The notes beneath the pieces are model-generated. The model was not told where the DNA came from, did not search any database, and saw nothing but the letters and a program-made list of their open reading frames with translations. A stretch of 42,044 nt of DNA from Endothia cerciana. Lineage: Eukaryota; Ascomycota; Sordariomycetes; Diaporthales; Cryphonectriaceae. The stretch spans positions 1 through 42,044 of the forward strand of contig JALRMH010000090.1 in NCBI GenBank assembly GCA_026119935.1, read 5' to 3'. Positions 21,490 to 33,412 of the stretch are shown here, piece by piece. The stretch's first letter is position 1, and each line of letters begins with the position of its first letter. Made by a program: the position numbers and the translations under genes.

Positions 21490-22115
21490 ATATTAAACAG
21501 GGTTAATAAATCGCATCCTAATCGTTTAGTGAAAACTCAAGAGCGCTATTGTCTTGCTGAGCTTATTTCTTCTTTTAGTATTAAAATGCCTGCTTGTGCT
21601 TATTATTATAAGATAAAGGCTTCCTGCTGTTTTACTGAAAACTCCTCTTATTATAAGGAGTATGTTTTTCTAGATTAAAGCTGTAATACTAGTCGCTTCT
21701 TAGCTTCTGCTAGTTAGTTTTTTGTTCCTTAGTGTTTTTATAGTTACTAAGTTCCTTCTCTAGCAGGGCACTTAATTCGTGAAAAACGCAAGGTTTTAAG
21801 TGAGGAGGCTAAGACAGAGTCAGTAAATACTGCTGCCTTACAAGCCTTGCTAGCGTTGCAGGCTCGTCTTAATCGTGCGCAGAAACAGCAAAGGCTGTTA
21901 GAGGAGCAGGCTGCAGAAATGATTCGTCGTAGCTTTAATTCCTTAGAGGGGTTTGCTAATAAAGAGGATCGTAGTCTTCGTGAGGAGGAAACTCGCCTGA
22001 TGTCCTAAAGATATCTTAAGGTTATTGATTAGAGTTCTTTAGCTCTTAATCTTAGCGTATTTGGTTAGCCTTCTCTTCTAGAGAGCGAAACTGCAGTGCC
22101 TGATTCTCGTTCTAG
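21490..22115 (+). pseudogene. Antisense accessory ORF of B4, most diverged copy
   Basis: Plus-strand frame opposite B4 pol. Start ATA at 21490 (ILNRVNKS), aligned with the ATG of B1. Cys region from about 21590 (MPACAYYYKIKASCC), with most Cys now Tyr through TGT-to-TAT. The second half is well kept: REKRKVLSEEA, LQALLALQARLNRAQKQQR, RRSFNSLEGFANKEDRSLRE, a strong coiled coil. The first clear stop after it is near 22007; the tail continues with stops to about 22115. The end differs from the other copies and is uncertain. Confidence 0.65.
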
Positions 22116-22149
22116 AGTAAAGAGGTCTTAGATAGTGATTTACTATTAT

Positions 22150-25100
22150 TATAATGCTAAAATGACTACTGATAGTATAGTATTAGGGTTAAGGCTAGTC
22201 TTTTTCTTCTAGTATTTTATTAATTTTTCTATAGCGTTTCTAATGTTTTCTTATAGTTCTTATAAATTCTCGCTTGCTAGGTAACCCTTCTATTTAATAA
22301 GGTATTCGAGTGTGTTATTAGTGCTTCTGTACTTAAGGATTTTTTCTACTTTATATTCTAGTTTATTATCTTCGACTTTTACTATATTATCTGTTAGTAT
22401 TTCCTTTACTGCTGGTTTTAGTAGTAAAATATAGAAAACTAGGTATATCTTTATCCTGTAAAGTAATGCTAGCTTATAGTTAACTAGAGAGATCTATTAT
22501 AAAATTTTAAATAGTTTTAGTTTCTTATAATTGAGTTTGCTGCTAGGCCTAGTTATTTTAATGTTTTTATAAAGTAGGTAAGCTTTATTTCCCTTCTATA
22601 GGGTTAGTCCTTTAATCCTTTTAATATTTATATAGTATATTATTCGTTCTTAGATAAATTATAGTTCTAATTAAAGTTCTTCTTAGGTTTTCTTAATTCT
22701 CCTAACTCTTTTATCTGCTACTTCTATATCTACCTTTAGTAATACTTTATAATAAGCTATCAGGTTATATCTATAGAGTATAAAGAATAGTGACTTCTTT
22801 ATTATACTTATATCTGCGCTATTATAAGCGAATTATATAAAGGATAATAAATTAACCTAGTTATCCTATTTCTAGTTAGTATAGTATCAGAGGTATTATT
22901 CGACGACCTGATTTATTCTTTCTGTTTATCTGTCTATTTAGAGATGGAATACTATAGATATTCTATATTATATTCTAAGTTGCTTTATAAGCAAGGTCTA
23001 GAACTTCGAGTTAAATCTCTTATCCTTATTAGAGATTACTTCTTTTAGCATGCTGTAGTTAGTAATAATTATTCTAAGAAATATATATACGAGTTCTTCT
23101 GCTATACTACTTTCCTTATAAGGGAGAAAGTAAGTATATTTGCTTAGTCTGCAAACTACTACTAAGATGCTGTTATATTACACTTTAGTTAAGGGTTCTT
23201 ATAAAAGAGGTAGCTTAGTAATAAAGTTTAAATTAATTAATTGCTAAATAGTTATAGATATTAGTAGGGGTTATAGTAGTCTATAAGGTTTATATTATTC
23301 TGCTTTATTTTTCTTGCAGCTGTTGTATTATTATAAGATGTTTTTAATTCTTTTCCTAAAGCTTAGTAGGTTCTAGTATCTCTTGATTCGTTTATAGGTT
23401 GCTCTAACTCCTTAGTATCTGTATGCTAGAGCACTATATATATCCCTAATATAGTTGTCCTGCTCTGCTAGAGTCATCTGTTTAGGGTCTTTATCTTAGG
23501 GTCTTATTCTGAGGGTTGCTGTAAGCTCTTTGTGCGTGTTGATAAGGTCTCTTTTTTTATTAATTGCAAAGATGTCTTAGATTTCTTCTTTAATCTTATC
23601 CTAATAGTCTGATTTTCTGCTAAGGGCGTCTGCCCTAGCGTTTTCCTTACCTTAGATATAGATAACTTTAAAGTCGAACTAGGATAGGTATTCTGCCTAT
23701 CTTACTTGTCTTCTATTAAGGTTTTTCGTTGTTATAAATATAGTAAGGTTCTTATAGTTTGAAAATACTTTAATTATATATTTAGCACCTATAAAGTAGT
23801 GTTCTTATTCCTTGAATACTTCTACTATAGTTATAAGTTCTTTATCTAGTATTCTGTACTATAATTCTAGTCTGTTAAGTTTCTTTAAAAAGTTAGCAAC
23901 TATTCGTAGTTATCCTTGCTTATCATGCTAGTTGAGTTCTATACTGAGTGTGTAGTCTGATATATCTGTGTATAACTTGTATTTCTTTTAAGAGTCTGAT
24001 TCTTGCAAAATAGAGTCTTTAGTGACTAGCTCCTTAATTATTTTAAAAGCTTAGTTTTCTTTCTAATTCTATTAAAAGGGTAGGTCCTTTTTTATAAGAT
24101 TTATAAAGGGTCTAATAATATTACTATACTTACTGACAAACTGCTGATAGAAGTTGATATATTTAAGAAATGCTTTAACATCTTTGATATTCTTTAATAT
24201 AGGCTAGTTCCTAACTATCTGTATCTTGTCTTTCTGTATTCTGATATATCCTAGTTCGATTATATATCTAAGATAGTTAACTTTCTAAATATAAAAGTAA
24301 CTCTTAGCTAGTTCTACTAGAAGGTGTGTGTTCTAAAGTGTCTAAAGTATCTGCTATATATATTGTTTATATTCTTTAAAGATTTTAGAGTAGATAAGGA
24401 TATTATTAAAGTAGATAATATATATAATATCTAGGAATTTATAGAGGATATAGTTAATCATTTCCTAAAAGGATGCTAGTATATTAATTAATCTGAAGAG
24501 TATAATCAAGTATTTATAATATCTATAGCAAGTTCTAAATACTATCTTCTACTCTTCTCTTTCTTTAATACAGATATAGTAGTAACCTTTCTTAAGGTCT
24601 AGTGCTATAAATTATTATACGCCTTATAATTAATCTCTAATTTCTTTAAAAAGTAGTAAAGAGTACCTGTTCTTAATAGTAATATTATTAAGCTGTCTAT
24701 AGTCTATATAAAGTTAGAGTTTTCTGTTTTTCTTTAGTATAAATAAGATTAAGTATCCTGCTAGTGATTATAATAGTCTAATATATCCTTTTTTAAGGTT
24801 TTCGTTAAAGTATTCCTTAAGTGCTTTTAATCTTACTTTATTAAGCTTATAAATAAAGAAGAACTATAGCTAGGTTCCTTCCTTTATTAGTATCTTATAG
24901 TTATATAGGCTATATTCTAGAAGTCCTGTATTAAATTTTCTTTAAAATAGCTTTATAAATTCATAGTACTCTTGCAGTATTTTAACAAATATTAGTATTA
25001 GTCTGTCCTTCTCTGTTTCTGCTATTTAGAGGAACAGGAGGTACTGTTGAGCGTTTTTGTCTAAGGACGATTTCTTTCCTTTACCTGTCGGTTGTTTCTT

Positions 25101-25790
25101 TAGTAGCTCTAGGGGTTCTCTTCAGGCCGGACTGAATTTCCTAAGTTATAGCTGTAGGATTTCCTTATAGTTCTAAAGTCTACACTTCTATTATCGCTCC
25201 GAGTTAGGCTGAGTTTTCCTAGGCCTGTATATACTCGTTGTTATGTTAATCTGCTAATGCTCTAGCACTTCTTGTTTAAGTTTATTATTACTAGATTCTT
25301 CTCTATAAGCTATCAGCCCTGCTGATTTAGAGGTAGTCGTAGGTCTATTTAAGGCCTCTTTTCTTAAGTATCCTCTAGTAACTAGATCCGATCCTTTGCT
25401 TTTGATTACAACCTTCTTATAGGTAATAGTATTATCCTATAAGATCTAACTAGTAGTCTAATCAATTCGAGGATTATACTTCTTAAGCTAAGAAAGTCTT
25501 ATAATTAGTTTATAATATGCTATATCTATAATATCTAATATAATAAAGGTTATATATCTTTAGATTAAAATAAATAGATAATTAGTCTTCTTATTAATTA
25601 TACTTTAATTATATATAATTAGTTATTCTTTTATAGTACTGAGTTAATAAAGTTATTTCTTTTAATACTATTATAATTATACTTTATTAATAATTGCTAG
25701 TGATATAAAGTTTCTTTAAGCGCTATTATCTAATAGTGCGCTATATCTTTTTCTATTAATATAAGTATCTAATTTTATATATATATAGTC
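22150..25790 (-). pseudogene. pol: Pol of B4
   Basis: Uninterrupted minus-strand family B pol: protease near 25710-25740; RT about 23830-25060 with its catalytic box near 24385-24420 (YFNNILIYS); RNase H near 23940-23980; integrase about 22560-23560; chromodomain near 22330-22370. Over the whole length it aligns with B3. Dozens of TAA/TAG stops; inactive. Serves as the empty-site reference for the A palindrome in B3. Confidence 0.87.
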
Positions 25791-27940
25791 TCTTTCTGCT
25801 ATATATAAAGACCTTTAAGCTTTGATTGTCTATAGTCTTATTATAAGTAATCCTTCTTTTTTAAAGATTCCTATACTTTATAAGCTGCTCCTTAAGCTAG
25901 CCTTCTAGCTTGCTATTAGCTATACTTGTGTTATTCCTTATTATCCTAGCACTTATACTAATCTCAAACCTTATTATAAATATAGATAATATAGTTAATA
26001 GTCTTACACTGCTATTATTTGATTTTCTTATTAATGCATTCTCTAAAGTAGTTATCTAGCAATCTAATATAGGTATTGTATTCTACCCTATTAAAGACTT
26101 CTCTAAATTATAAATAGAGCTCTTCAACTACCTAGATAATCTAACCCTGCTCTCTAACTAGAAACTATTTATATTTAACTTTCTTTATAAAATGCATTCT
26201 GCAGCTATAATATACATATAAAATCTACGCAAGCTTATAGTATTATCTGTAGATTAGGCTGATCCTAAGGTCCTTTAGCTATTTAACTTTAATATTTTAA
26301 ATAAGTACTATAATAAAAAGGTCTCTAAGCTTAAGACTATATACTATATATTCAATTATTAGGTTCTAAGTGTTCTATCCTTAGTCTAGATTATAGTTAT
26401 AAGTTTCCTCTTTACTTATAGTGTCTTTATCTTCTGCTCTTAGAATAATAAGTCTTAATATATTATTTAGCTGTTAGTCTTAAAGTGTTTCTTCCCTTAT
26501 AGTTTCTGTAGTTGTTTAGGATAGGAGGTGTTCCTTATAAGGGGCTATCAGGTATAGTCCTGGGTCCTTATCCTTAAGTTTCTGAATCTTTCTTTCGAGT
26601 TCCTTCTTAAAGATACTTAAATAGTCTAAGTTGCTGTCTCTTAAGATCGTATTATAAACTAGGCCCTTTTTACCTATTGCTAGTTATCGTATCTTCTTAG
26701 ATGCTTTAAGGAACTATCCTAAGCCTTTTTTCTCTAAAAGGTGTATTAAGCATTTATCATTAAAGTAGAATATCTAGCTAAAGAGTCTATAGTCGCAGAT
26801 AAGGTCTGATACTTACTCTAGTAAGATATTATTACTCAGCTGATTAAGTTCTTATTATTAAAGAACATTCACTTATCATCTCTTTTAAACTAGTTGCTAT
26901 TATAATTTCTTAGATTATCTATATTCCTATATAAAGTAGCTATGCTTTCTATAATTATAACACTTAATACTACTATTTAGTTTTCTTATAAACTAATAGT
27001 TAGCTATATCTAGTTTTATTAAGCTAGTATAAGTACTTCTGCTCTATACTATACTCTAGCGCTGATTTCCACCTTAATTCTTAGGTTAGAACTTCTTATT
27101 ATTACCTAGCTATAAGCGCTATATATTTTAGCTTCCTTCTTTCTTAGACTTCTCTATCTATTGTTTATAGAGATAGTTATTAATCCTAATAGCTGTATTT
27201 ACAAATATCGCAAAGTCTTCAGGCTAATTCTATTTAAAGATCTCATTCTTAACTTCGTCCTTAAGTCCTTTATAATAGTACTCTATAAAATTCTTATCTT
27301 CCTATAAGAGTCGTGCTATAAGTTGTTTAAACCTAATTATATAAGCTGATGCTAATTTAGTTTATTTAAAGTTTATTAACTGCTAAGCTATAATACGTTC
27401 TTTATTAGGGTTACTAAAGGTTTCCTTAAAAGCCTTTTTAAAGCCTGCAAAGAAACTAAATATTTCCTTAGTGCTCTTAGCGTGTATATCAGGGTTATTA
27501 GTGTGTTCTAGATAGTTGTAGAGAGAAGGCTTATACTAGATAAAAGCATCCTTCTTAAAGCGAGTTCTAGCAAGGATAACCTTTTCGGATCCTGTAGTGA
27601 ACTAGGAAGCATTATGCAAGAAATACACCTTATAGTAGGTAAGGAATCCTTAGAGGAGTTTTTAAGTGCTATCGTATATAGCTAGTTTATCTATCTTATA
27701 GCCTTTATTATTATTAATAATAGTAAAAGCCTAAGTGCTATATTAAATTTACCTCTGCTAGGCCTAGATAATATTCTCCTACTATTACTAATATAGATAG
27801 AGTTATTCGATATATTAGGTAAGCTAGAAGACTTGCTAGATAAGCTCTTTCTAAGTAAGCTATACGCTATATAAAGACGAAGAAAGAGTTCTTAGAGCTA
27901 TTATATTTCTATATTATCTAAAGGGTTAATACTAAACTGT
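25785..27940 (-). pseudogene. gag: Gag of B4
   Basis: Minus-strand gag with capsid domain about 27250-27640 and zinc knuckle at about 26930-26970 (CYNYRKHSY; one Cys and one His altered). The N-terminal part carries the Gln-rich segment near 27780-27830. Ends near 25785 beside the protease frame, in a different register. RIP stops throughout. Confidence 0.82.
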
Positions 27941-27950
27941 TCCTGAACAA

Positions 27951-27962
27951 GAGTTGTTAAAA
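27951..27962 (-). promoter_or_regulatory. Putative primer-binding site of B4
   Basis: Element strand TTTTAACAACTC right after the LTR; no TGG. Complementary to the LTR site at about 21112-21120 (TTAACGACT in this strand sense) apart from RIP changes. Confidence 0.55.
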
Positions 27963-28423
27963 TATAATAAGTACTATAGTAATCTAAAAGATCTCTGAAT
28001 ACTGATTAGATTTATACTAATAAGAGCAGTGTTAAAATATAAGCCTTAAATATAGAAATATAATTAGATAATCTGTGCAAGTGTTCACTGCCTTTAGAGC
28101 TATCAGAGTAGGGTGTAATCTGATACTTAGATTAACAACTAAAGAGCTATATATAATAATCTATCTAAAGGCAATGAACATGTCCTTATATATCTAGCTC
28201 TTTAGCTCTGTTAGTAGTGTTAGTTGTTAGATTACTTGGATCACCTGGGTGATTCAACTGATCCGGATCACCCTAGATCACCTACCGATCCATCCTGATC
28301 CTATAACCCTAACCCTTGCTTATATAAGCCTTAGTTCCTAGGGTGTTGAACTCTTCCTTTATCTTCCGGACAGTTGTTCCGGGTGCCCTGGTTTATAACC
28401 TGCATGTTAGATAGGTTATAATA
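27963..28423 (-). repeat. LTR-B, 5' LTR of B4
   Basis: 461 bp, partner of 20937-21397, differing mostly by transitions. Has GATCACC units at about 28229-28289 and TAACCCTAACCC at 28304-28315. Confidence 0.92.
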
Positions 28424-28478
28424 TAGCAGCTCTGTACTATTAAACTATACTGCAATCTTTCTAAGTGCACCTTCTATT
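28424..28478 (+). pseudogene. pol: Pol of family C, RT fragment 2
   Basis: 55 bp between B4 and D1. Reads in frame with 20605-20936 as the RT thumb motif KLYCNLSKCTFY. CTATT at 28474-28478 duplicates 33413-33417. Joining to 33418 continues in frame with KSVEFL, as expected for gypsy RT. Confidence 0.8.
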
Positions 28479-28897
28479 TATAAGCATATATTATTATAAG
28501 ATTATATGCTATAATACTAGAAATAAAGAGCTTTATAATAATACTTATCTTATAATAATCTAGTAACAAATAAAGAAGATATAATAAGAAATAATATTTT
28601 TAAAATCAATCTTTATTTCTAAATATCTTAATAACTAAATAAGCTTTATAGCTAATAACCTTATATTTTATACTGCTATGCACTACATATATATAATATA
28701 TAATAATATATACAGGGTTGATTACATAAGCAATTACGTAATCAGAACGTGCTAGAATATTCGAGAAACTATGATTTTGCTACTAGCAAAACTATATCTT
28801 CTACTACACCCTCTACAGAATATCTTTCCAGATATATTAGATAAAAGATACTACGTTGATTTATAATGCTTAGAAATCAACTGTAAGATAGAATACT

Positions 28898-29061
28898 TGT
28901 AATAAGCACTGCAGCAATCCAAAGATCTCTGAGTACCGATTAGGTTTATACTAGCAAGAGCGGTGTCGAATATAAGCCTTGAATACGGAAATATAGCTGG
29001 GTAGTCCGTGCAAGTGTTCACTGCCTTTAGGGCTTCCAAGTATAGGTGTACTTAGAACTTA
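28898..29061 (-). repeat. Inverted R-U5 arm of LTR-B (left end of B6)
   Basis: TGTAATAAGCACTGC... matches LTR-B from its U5 end inward for about 163 bp, to ACTTAGAACTTA. It then switches to TTACATTTTGACAAC, the U5 end plus primer site in plus orientation. Shared bases at the switch: TTA. An open frame across this arm is a by-product, not a gene. Confidence 0.85.
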
Positions 29062-29063
29062 CA

Positions 29064-29074
29064 TTTTGACAACT
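29064..29074 (+). promoter_or_regulatory. Putative primer-binding site of B6
   Basis: TTTTGACAACT right after the U5 end TTACA (29059-29063). No TGG, so not a tRNA site; complementary to AGTTGTCAA in the LTR. Confidence 0.6.
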
Positions 29075-29079
29075 CTTGT

Positions 29080-31254
29080 TCAGGAACAGTTCAGTATTAA
29101 CCCCTTGAACAATACGGAAATACGATAGCCCTAGGAACCCCCTCTTCGTCCTCGCGTAGCGCGCAGCCCACCTAGGAAGAACTTGTCCAGCAAGTCCTCT
29201 AACTTACCCAACGCATCGAACAACTCCATCTGCATCAGCAACAGCAAGAAAACATCATCCAGGCTCAGCAAGAGCAAATTCAGCATAGCACCCAGGCCCC
29301 TACTATCATCAACAACAACAAAGGCTACAAGATAGATAAGCCAGCTATATATAATAGCACCTAAAAACTCCTCTAAGGATTCCTCACCTACTGCAAGGCG
29401 TACTTCTTGCACAACGCCTTCTAGTTCACTATGGAACCTGAGAAAGTTATCCTTGCCGGAACTCGCCTTGAGAAGGATGCTCTCATCTAGTATAAGCCTT
29501 CTCTCCGCGACCATCTAGAACACGCTAACGACCCCGATGCACGCGCTAAGAGCACTAAGGAAATATTCGACTCCTTCGCAGGCTTCGAGAAAGCCCTTAA
29601 GGAAACCTTTAGTGACCCTAACGAAGAACGCACTACAGCTTAATAGCTGATAGACCTCAAACAAACCAAGTCAGTATCAGCCTATATAGTCAGGTTTAAG
29701 CAACTTGCAGTATAACTCTTATAGAAAGATAAGAACTTTATAGAATACTATTATAAAGGACTTAAGGACGAAGTTAAGGACAAGATCTCTAAGCAGGATT
29801 AGCCTGAAGACTTTATAATATTTATAAATACAGCTATCAGAATCGATAACCGTCTCTATAAACGATAGATAGAGAAGTCTAAGAAGGGAGGAAGCTAACC
29901 TATATAGTGCTTACAGCTAGGTAACAGTAAGAAGTTCTAGCCTAAGAATCAAGGTAGAAATCAGCGCTAGAACATAGTATAGAGCGGAAGTACTTATACT
30001 AGCCTAATAGAACTAGATACAGCTAACTATTAGTCTATAAAAAGATTAAATAATAGTATTAAGTGCTATAATTATAAAAAGCATAGCTACTTTATATAAG
30101 AATGCAGATAACTTAAGAAATTATAATAGCAACTAGTCTAAGAAGGATGATAGGTGAATATCCTCTAATAACAGGAACTTAATTAGCTGAGTAATAATAT
30201 CTTACCGGAGCAAGTATCGGACCCTATTCGCGACTATAGACTCCTTAACTAGACGTTCTGCTTTAACGATGGATGCTTAATATACCTCTCGGAGAAAGAA
30301 GGCTTAGGATAGTTCCTTAAAGCACCTAAGAAGACACAGCGACTAGCAATAGATAAAAAAGGCCTAATTCACAACACAGCACTAAACAACAACAACCTAG
30401 ACTATTTAAGCACCTTTAAGAAGGAACTCGAAAGAAAGGTTTAGAGACTTAAGGATAAGGATCTAGGACTATACCTAATAGCCTATTACGAAGAACGCCT
30501 CTTATCTTAAGCAACTATAGAAACTACAAAGGAAGAAACACCTTAGGACTGATAGCTAGATAATATACTAGAACCTATCATACTAAGAATAGAAGATGAA
30601 AACACTATAAGTGAGGAAGAAACTTATAGCTACGACTCAGACTAAGGACAGAATACTTAAGACCTAGCGATTAAATATATAATATATAGCCTTAGGCTTA
30701 GAGACCTCTTTGCTATAGTACCTATCTAGAATACTAAAGCTGAATAGCTAGAGGACACTAGAATCAGCCTAATTAACAGAAGATACTACGAGCTTGCGTA
30801 GATCTTATATATATACTACAGCTGTAAGGCGTACTTTACAGAGAAAGTTAAATATGAGTAGTTCCTAGTCAGAGAGTTCGGCCAGATCATCTAGGCAATT
30901 GAGGAACCCTACCTACGATTCAGAGAAATTCTCAACAGAAAGCATAATAACGCTTACATCAGATTGCTAGATGACTGTTCTAGAGAATGCGTTAATAAGA
31001 AAGTCAAATAGTAGCAGTATAGAACTACTGACTGCACTATCTATATCTACTATAAGGTTCAAGACTAGTACAAGCACTAAGATAATAAGGAACAACGCAT
31101 GCAAGGCTAATAGCAAGCTAAGAGGCTAGCTTAGGAAGCAGCTTATAGAGCACGAGAATCTTTAAAAGAGAAGGATTGCTTGTAACAGGACTATAGACGA
31201 TCAGGGCTTAAAGGTCTCTATATATAGCAGAAAGAGGCTATGCATATATAAAAT
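29080..31254 (+). pseudogene. gag: Gag of B6, best preserved family B gag
   Basis: From about 29130 the frame reads SSSSRSAQPT, then a coiled coil (EELVQQVL, QRIEQLHLHQQQQ), then a capsid domain with TMEPEKVILAGTRLEKDAL, FAGFEKALKETFSDPNEER and VKDKISKQD-like helices. The CCHC knuckle begins at about 30064 (CYNYKKHSYFI.EC, second Cys and His now Tyr), followed by a long acidic C-terminal part. The frame meets TAA near 31250. Stops are few compared with other copies and nearly all TAG/TAA at Gln. No certain initiator ATG could be placed. A long minus-strand open frame over 29131-29514 is a shadow. Confidence 0.85.
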
Positions 31255-33056
31255 TAGATGCCTATATTAACAGAAAACAATACAGCGCTCTATTAGACAG
31301 CAGCGCTCAAGGAAACTTTATATTACTAGCAATTATTAATAAAGCATGACTATAATAGTATTAAAAGAAACAACTTTATCGACTCAGTACTATAGAAGGA
31401 CAACTAGTCGCGTATAATTAAAGAGTAATCAATAAGGAGACTGATCATCTATCTATCTTGATCTAAAGACGCACGACCTTTATCACGATGAATATCACAG
31501 ATACAGCATATTATAAACTAATCATAGGACTTTCTTAGCTTAAAGAGCATAATCTTCGAATCGATTAGACTACTAGCTAGATCTTATAGGATAATACTGT
31601 TACCTATAGGAAGGTTGCAATCAATAGTAAAGGATCGGATTTAGTCACTAAGGGACACTTAAGGAAAGAGGCCTTAAACGAACCCACAACTACCTCTAAA
31701 TCAGCAGGGCTAATAGCTTATAGAGAAGAATCTAGCAACGATAAACTTAAACAAGAAGTGCTAGGGCATCAGCAGATTAGTATAACAACAAGCACACGCA
31801 GGCCTAGAAAAGCCTGGCTTAACTCAGAGCGATAATAGAAGTGTGGACTTTAGAACTATAAGGAAATCCTACAACCACGACCTAGGAAATTCGGTCTGGC
31901 CTAAAGGGAGCCCCCGGAGCTATTAAGGAAACGACCAACAGACAAGGGAAAGAAATCGTCCCTAGATAAAAACGCTTAACAGTACCTCCTGTTCCTCTAT
32001 GAAGCAGAAACGGAGAAGGACGGACTAACACTAACATTCGCTAGAATACCGCGAGAGTACCACGAATTCACGAAGCTATTTTAAGGGAAATTTAACACAG
32101 GACTTCCAGAACACAGCCTATACGACCACAAGATACTACTAAAGGAAGGAACTCAGCCACAGTTCTTCCCTATTTACAGGCTTGACAAGGCAAGACTAAA
32201 GACACTTAAGGAATACCTTGACGAGAACCTTAAGAAAGGATATATCAGACTATCACAATTACTAGCAGGATACCTGATCCTGTTCGTACTAAAGAAAAAC
32301 GGAAAACTCCGACTTTGTATAAACTACAGACAGCTCAACGACATCACTATCAAAAACTAGTACCCCTTACCACTTTTCAAGGAAATCAGGGATCGACTAC
32401 AAGGCGCACAATAGTTCACAGTATTAGACCTTAAGGAAGGTTACTACTATATCCGCATTAAGGAAGGAGAAGAATAGAAGACAGCATTCAGGACTCGCTA
32501 CAGACACTATGAATACTTGATCATGCCCTTCAGGTTGACCAACGCACCAGCATCCTTCTAGGAAATGATCAACCACGTCCTCTGCAAATTCCTAGATGTT
32601 ATATGCATCGTCTACCTCAACGATATCCTCATCTACTCCAAGACCCTCGAAGAACACAAATAACACGTACAGCAGATACTTCAGACACTTCAGGACGCAC
32701 ACCTCCTAGTAGAACCAGTCAAAAGCCACTTTCACGTTCAGAAAGTCGACTACCTCAGATATACAATTAAACCAGGACACATCAGAATGCAGAAGGACAA
32801 GATATAGGCAGTCAGGGACTAGCCTACACTAAAGAACGTCAAGGACGTTAGAGCATTCCTCGGATACGTCAACTTTTATCGGCAATTCATCAGCAAGTAC
32901 AGCGATATTGCTAGACCCCTTACGAATCTCACGAAAAAAGACCTACCCTTCTAATGGAACCAGAAGGAAAACCAGGCCTTCGAAACAATCAAGGAGCTAG
33001 TCACCAAAGACCCCGTTTTACAAGAATCAGACCCTCGAAAGAAATACGAGTTATAT
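31240..33056 (+). pseudogene. pol: Pol of B6, protease and RT, cut in RNase H
   Basis: Protease motif ALLDSSAQGNFI near 31290. A linker follows with at least one frame change. RT from about 32150: FFPIYRLDKARL, GYIRL, LRLCINYRQLND, FTVLDLKEGYYYIR, YLIMPF, NAPASF, and VYLNDILIYSKT at 32609-32645, where Asn replaces the first catalytic Asp. RNase H starts KYELYTD and is cut at ACGGAC (33057-33062), which is shared with the LTR sequence that follows. Integrase and chromodomain are missing, so the copy could not have moved itself in this form. Confidence 0.87.
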
Positions 33057-33168
33057 ACGGACTACCCAGCTATATTTCTGTATTTAAGGCTTATATTCGA
33101 CACCGCTCTTGCTAGCATAAACCCAATCGGTACTCAGAGATCTTTGGATTGCTGCAGTGCTCATTACA
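33057..33168 (+). repeat. R-U5 arm of LTR-B (right end of B6)
   Basis: 112 bp ending GCTCATTACA, reverse complement of 28898-29009. The junction with RNase H shares the six bases ACGGAC. Confidence 0.87.
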
Positions 33169-33412
33169 ATACTCTAGAATAATAGCTTACAACTATATAT
33201 AGTAGGCTTCTCTCCTACCTAGAAGAAAGAAGTAGAAGAAGCAGGACAACTAATAAGACAACTAATAACAACAACAATATATCAACTACAACACCTACTC
33301 TACTATACTCTTTAAAGTAATCCTATATCTTTAGCTTATTATATAAGCTATTTTCTTATATATTCCCCTATTTATTATTTATATTAAATAACTATTTGTT
33401 TATTATCTTATA

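Larger units (their letters stand above)
20937..28423 (-). mobile_element. Complete Ty3/gypsy chromovirus B4
   Basis: 7487 bp, LTRs of 461 bp each (20937-21397, 27963-28423), flanked by TAGCA at 20932-20936 and 28424-28428. Same gene order as B3, including the opposite-strand accessory ORF. Inserted in family C RT; after removal the C frame reads through. No nested insertion inside. Confidence 0.94.
28898..33168 (+). mobile_element. Inverted-end family B element B6
   Basis: 4271 bp flanked by ATACT at 28893-28897 and 33169-33173. The empty site is visible in D2 (about 41992-42000, reverse strand, GAATACTCTA). Left end: an LTR-B U5-R piece in minus orientation. Right end: the same U5 end in plus orientation. 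The outer 112 bp (28898-29009 and 33057-33168) are inverted repeats. Inside, plus-strand primer site, gag and pol run only to RNase H; integrase, chromodomain, accessory ORF, polypurine tract and U3 are absent. The least RIP-mutated B copy here. Confidence 0.9.
28479..33412 (+). mobile_element. Solo-LTR-like element D1 (658 bp net) carrying B6
   Basis: Flanked by CTATT (28474-28478, 33413-33417). Its ends TATAAG...CTTATA are consistent with TGTAAG...CTTACA. Net of B6 it is about 658 bp, with no ORF, a TATATATAG box followed by a CT/AG-rich tract near 33200-33235, and a hairpin GTTGATTT...AAATCAAC at about 28858-28885. A second copy starts at 41740 on the other strand and covers its right half. 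Best read as a solo LTR of a fourth LTR family; a non-coding insert of another kind cannot be excluded. Confidence 0.65.

Noticed and set aside
28730..28760. TIR of a Tc1/mariner-type DNA transposon (TTGATTACATAAGC, TTACGTAATC)
   Set aside because: No partner repeat or transposase found, and the stretch lies inside D1, whose ends are set by a 5-bp duplication.
28851..29039. 62-codon minus-strand open frame
   Set aside because: Crosses the D1/B6 boundary and the inverted LTR arm; a chance frame in LTR sequence.
29131..29514. 127-codon minus-strand open frame
   Set aside because: Same kind of antisense shadow over B6 gag; the sense strand holds the capsid motifs.
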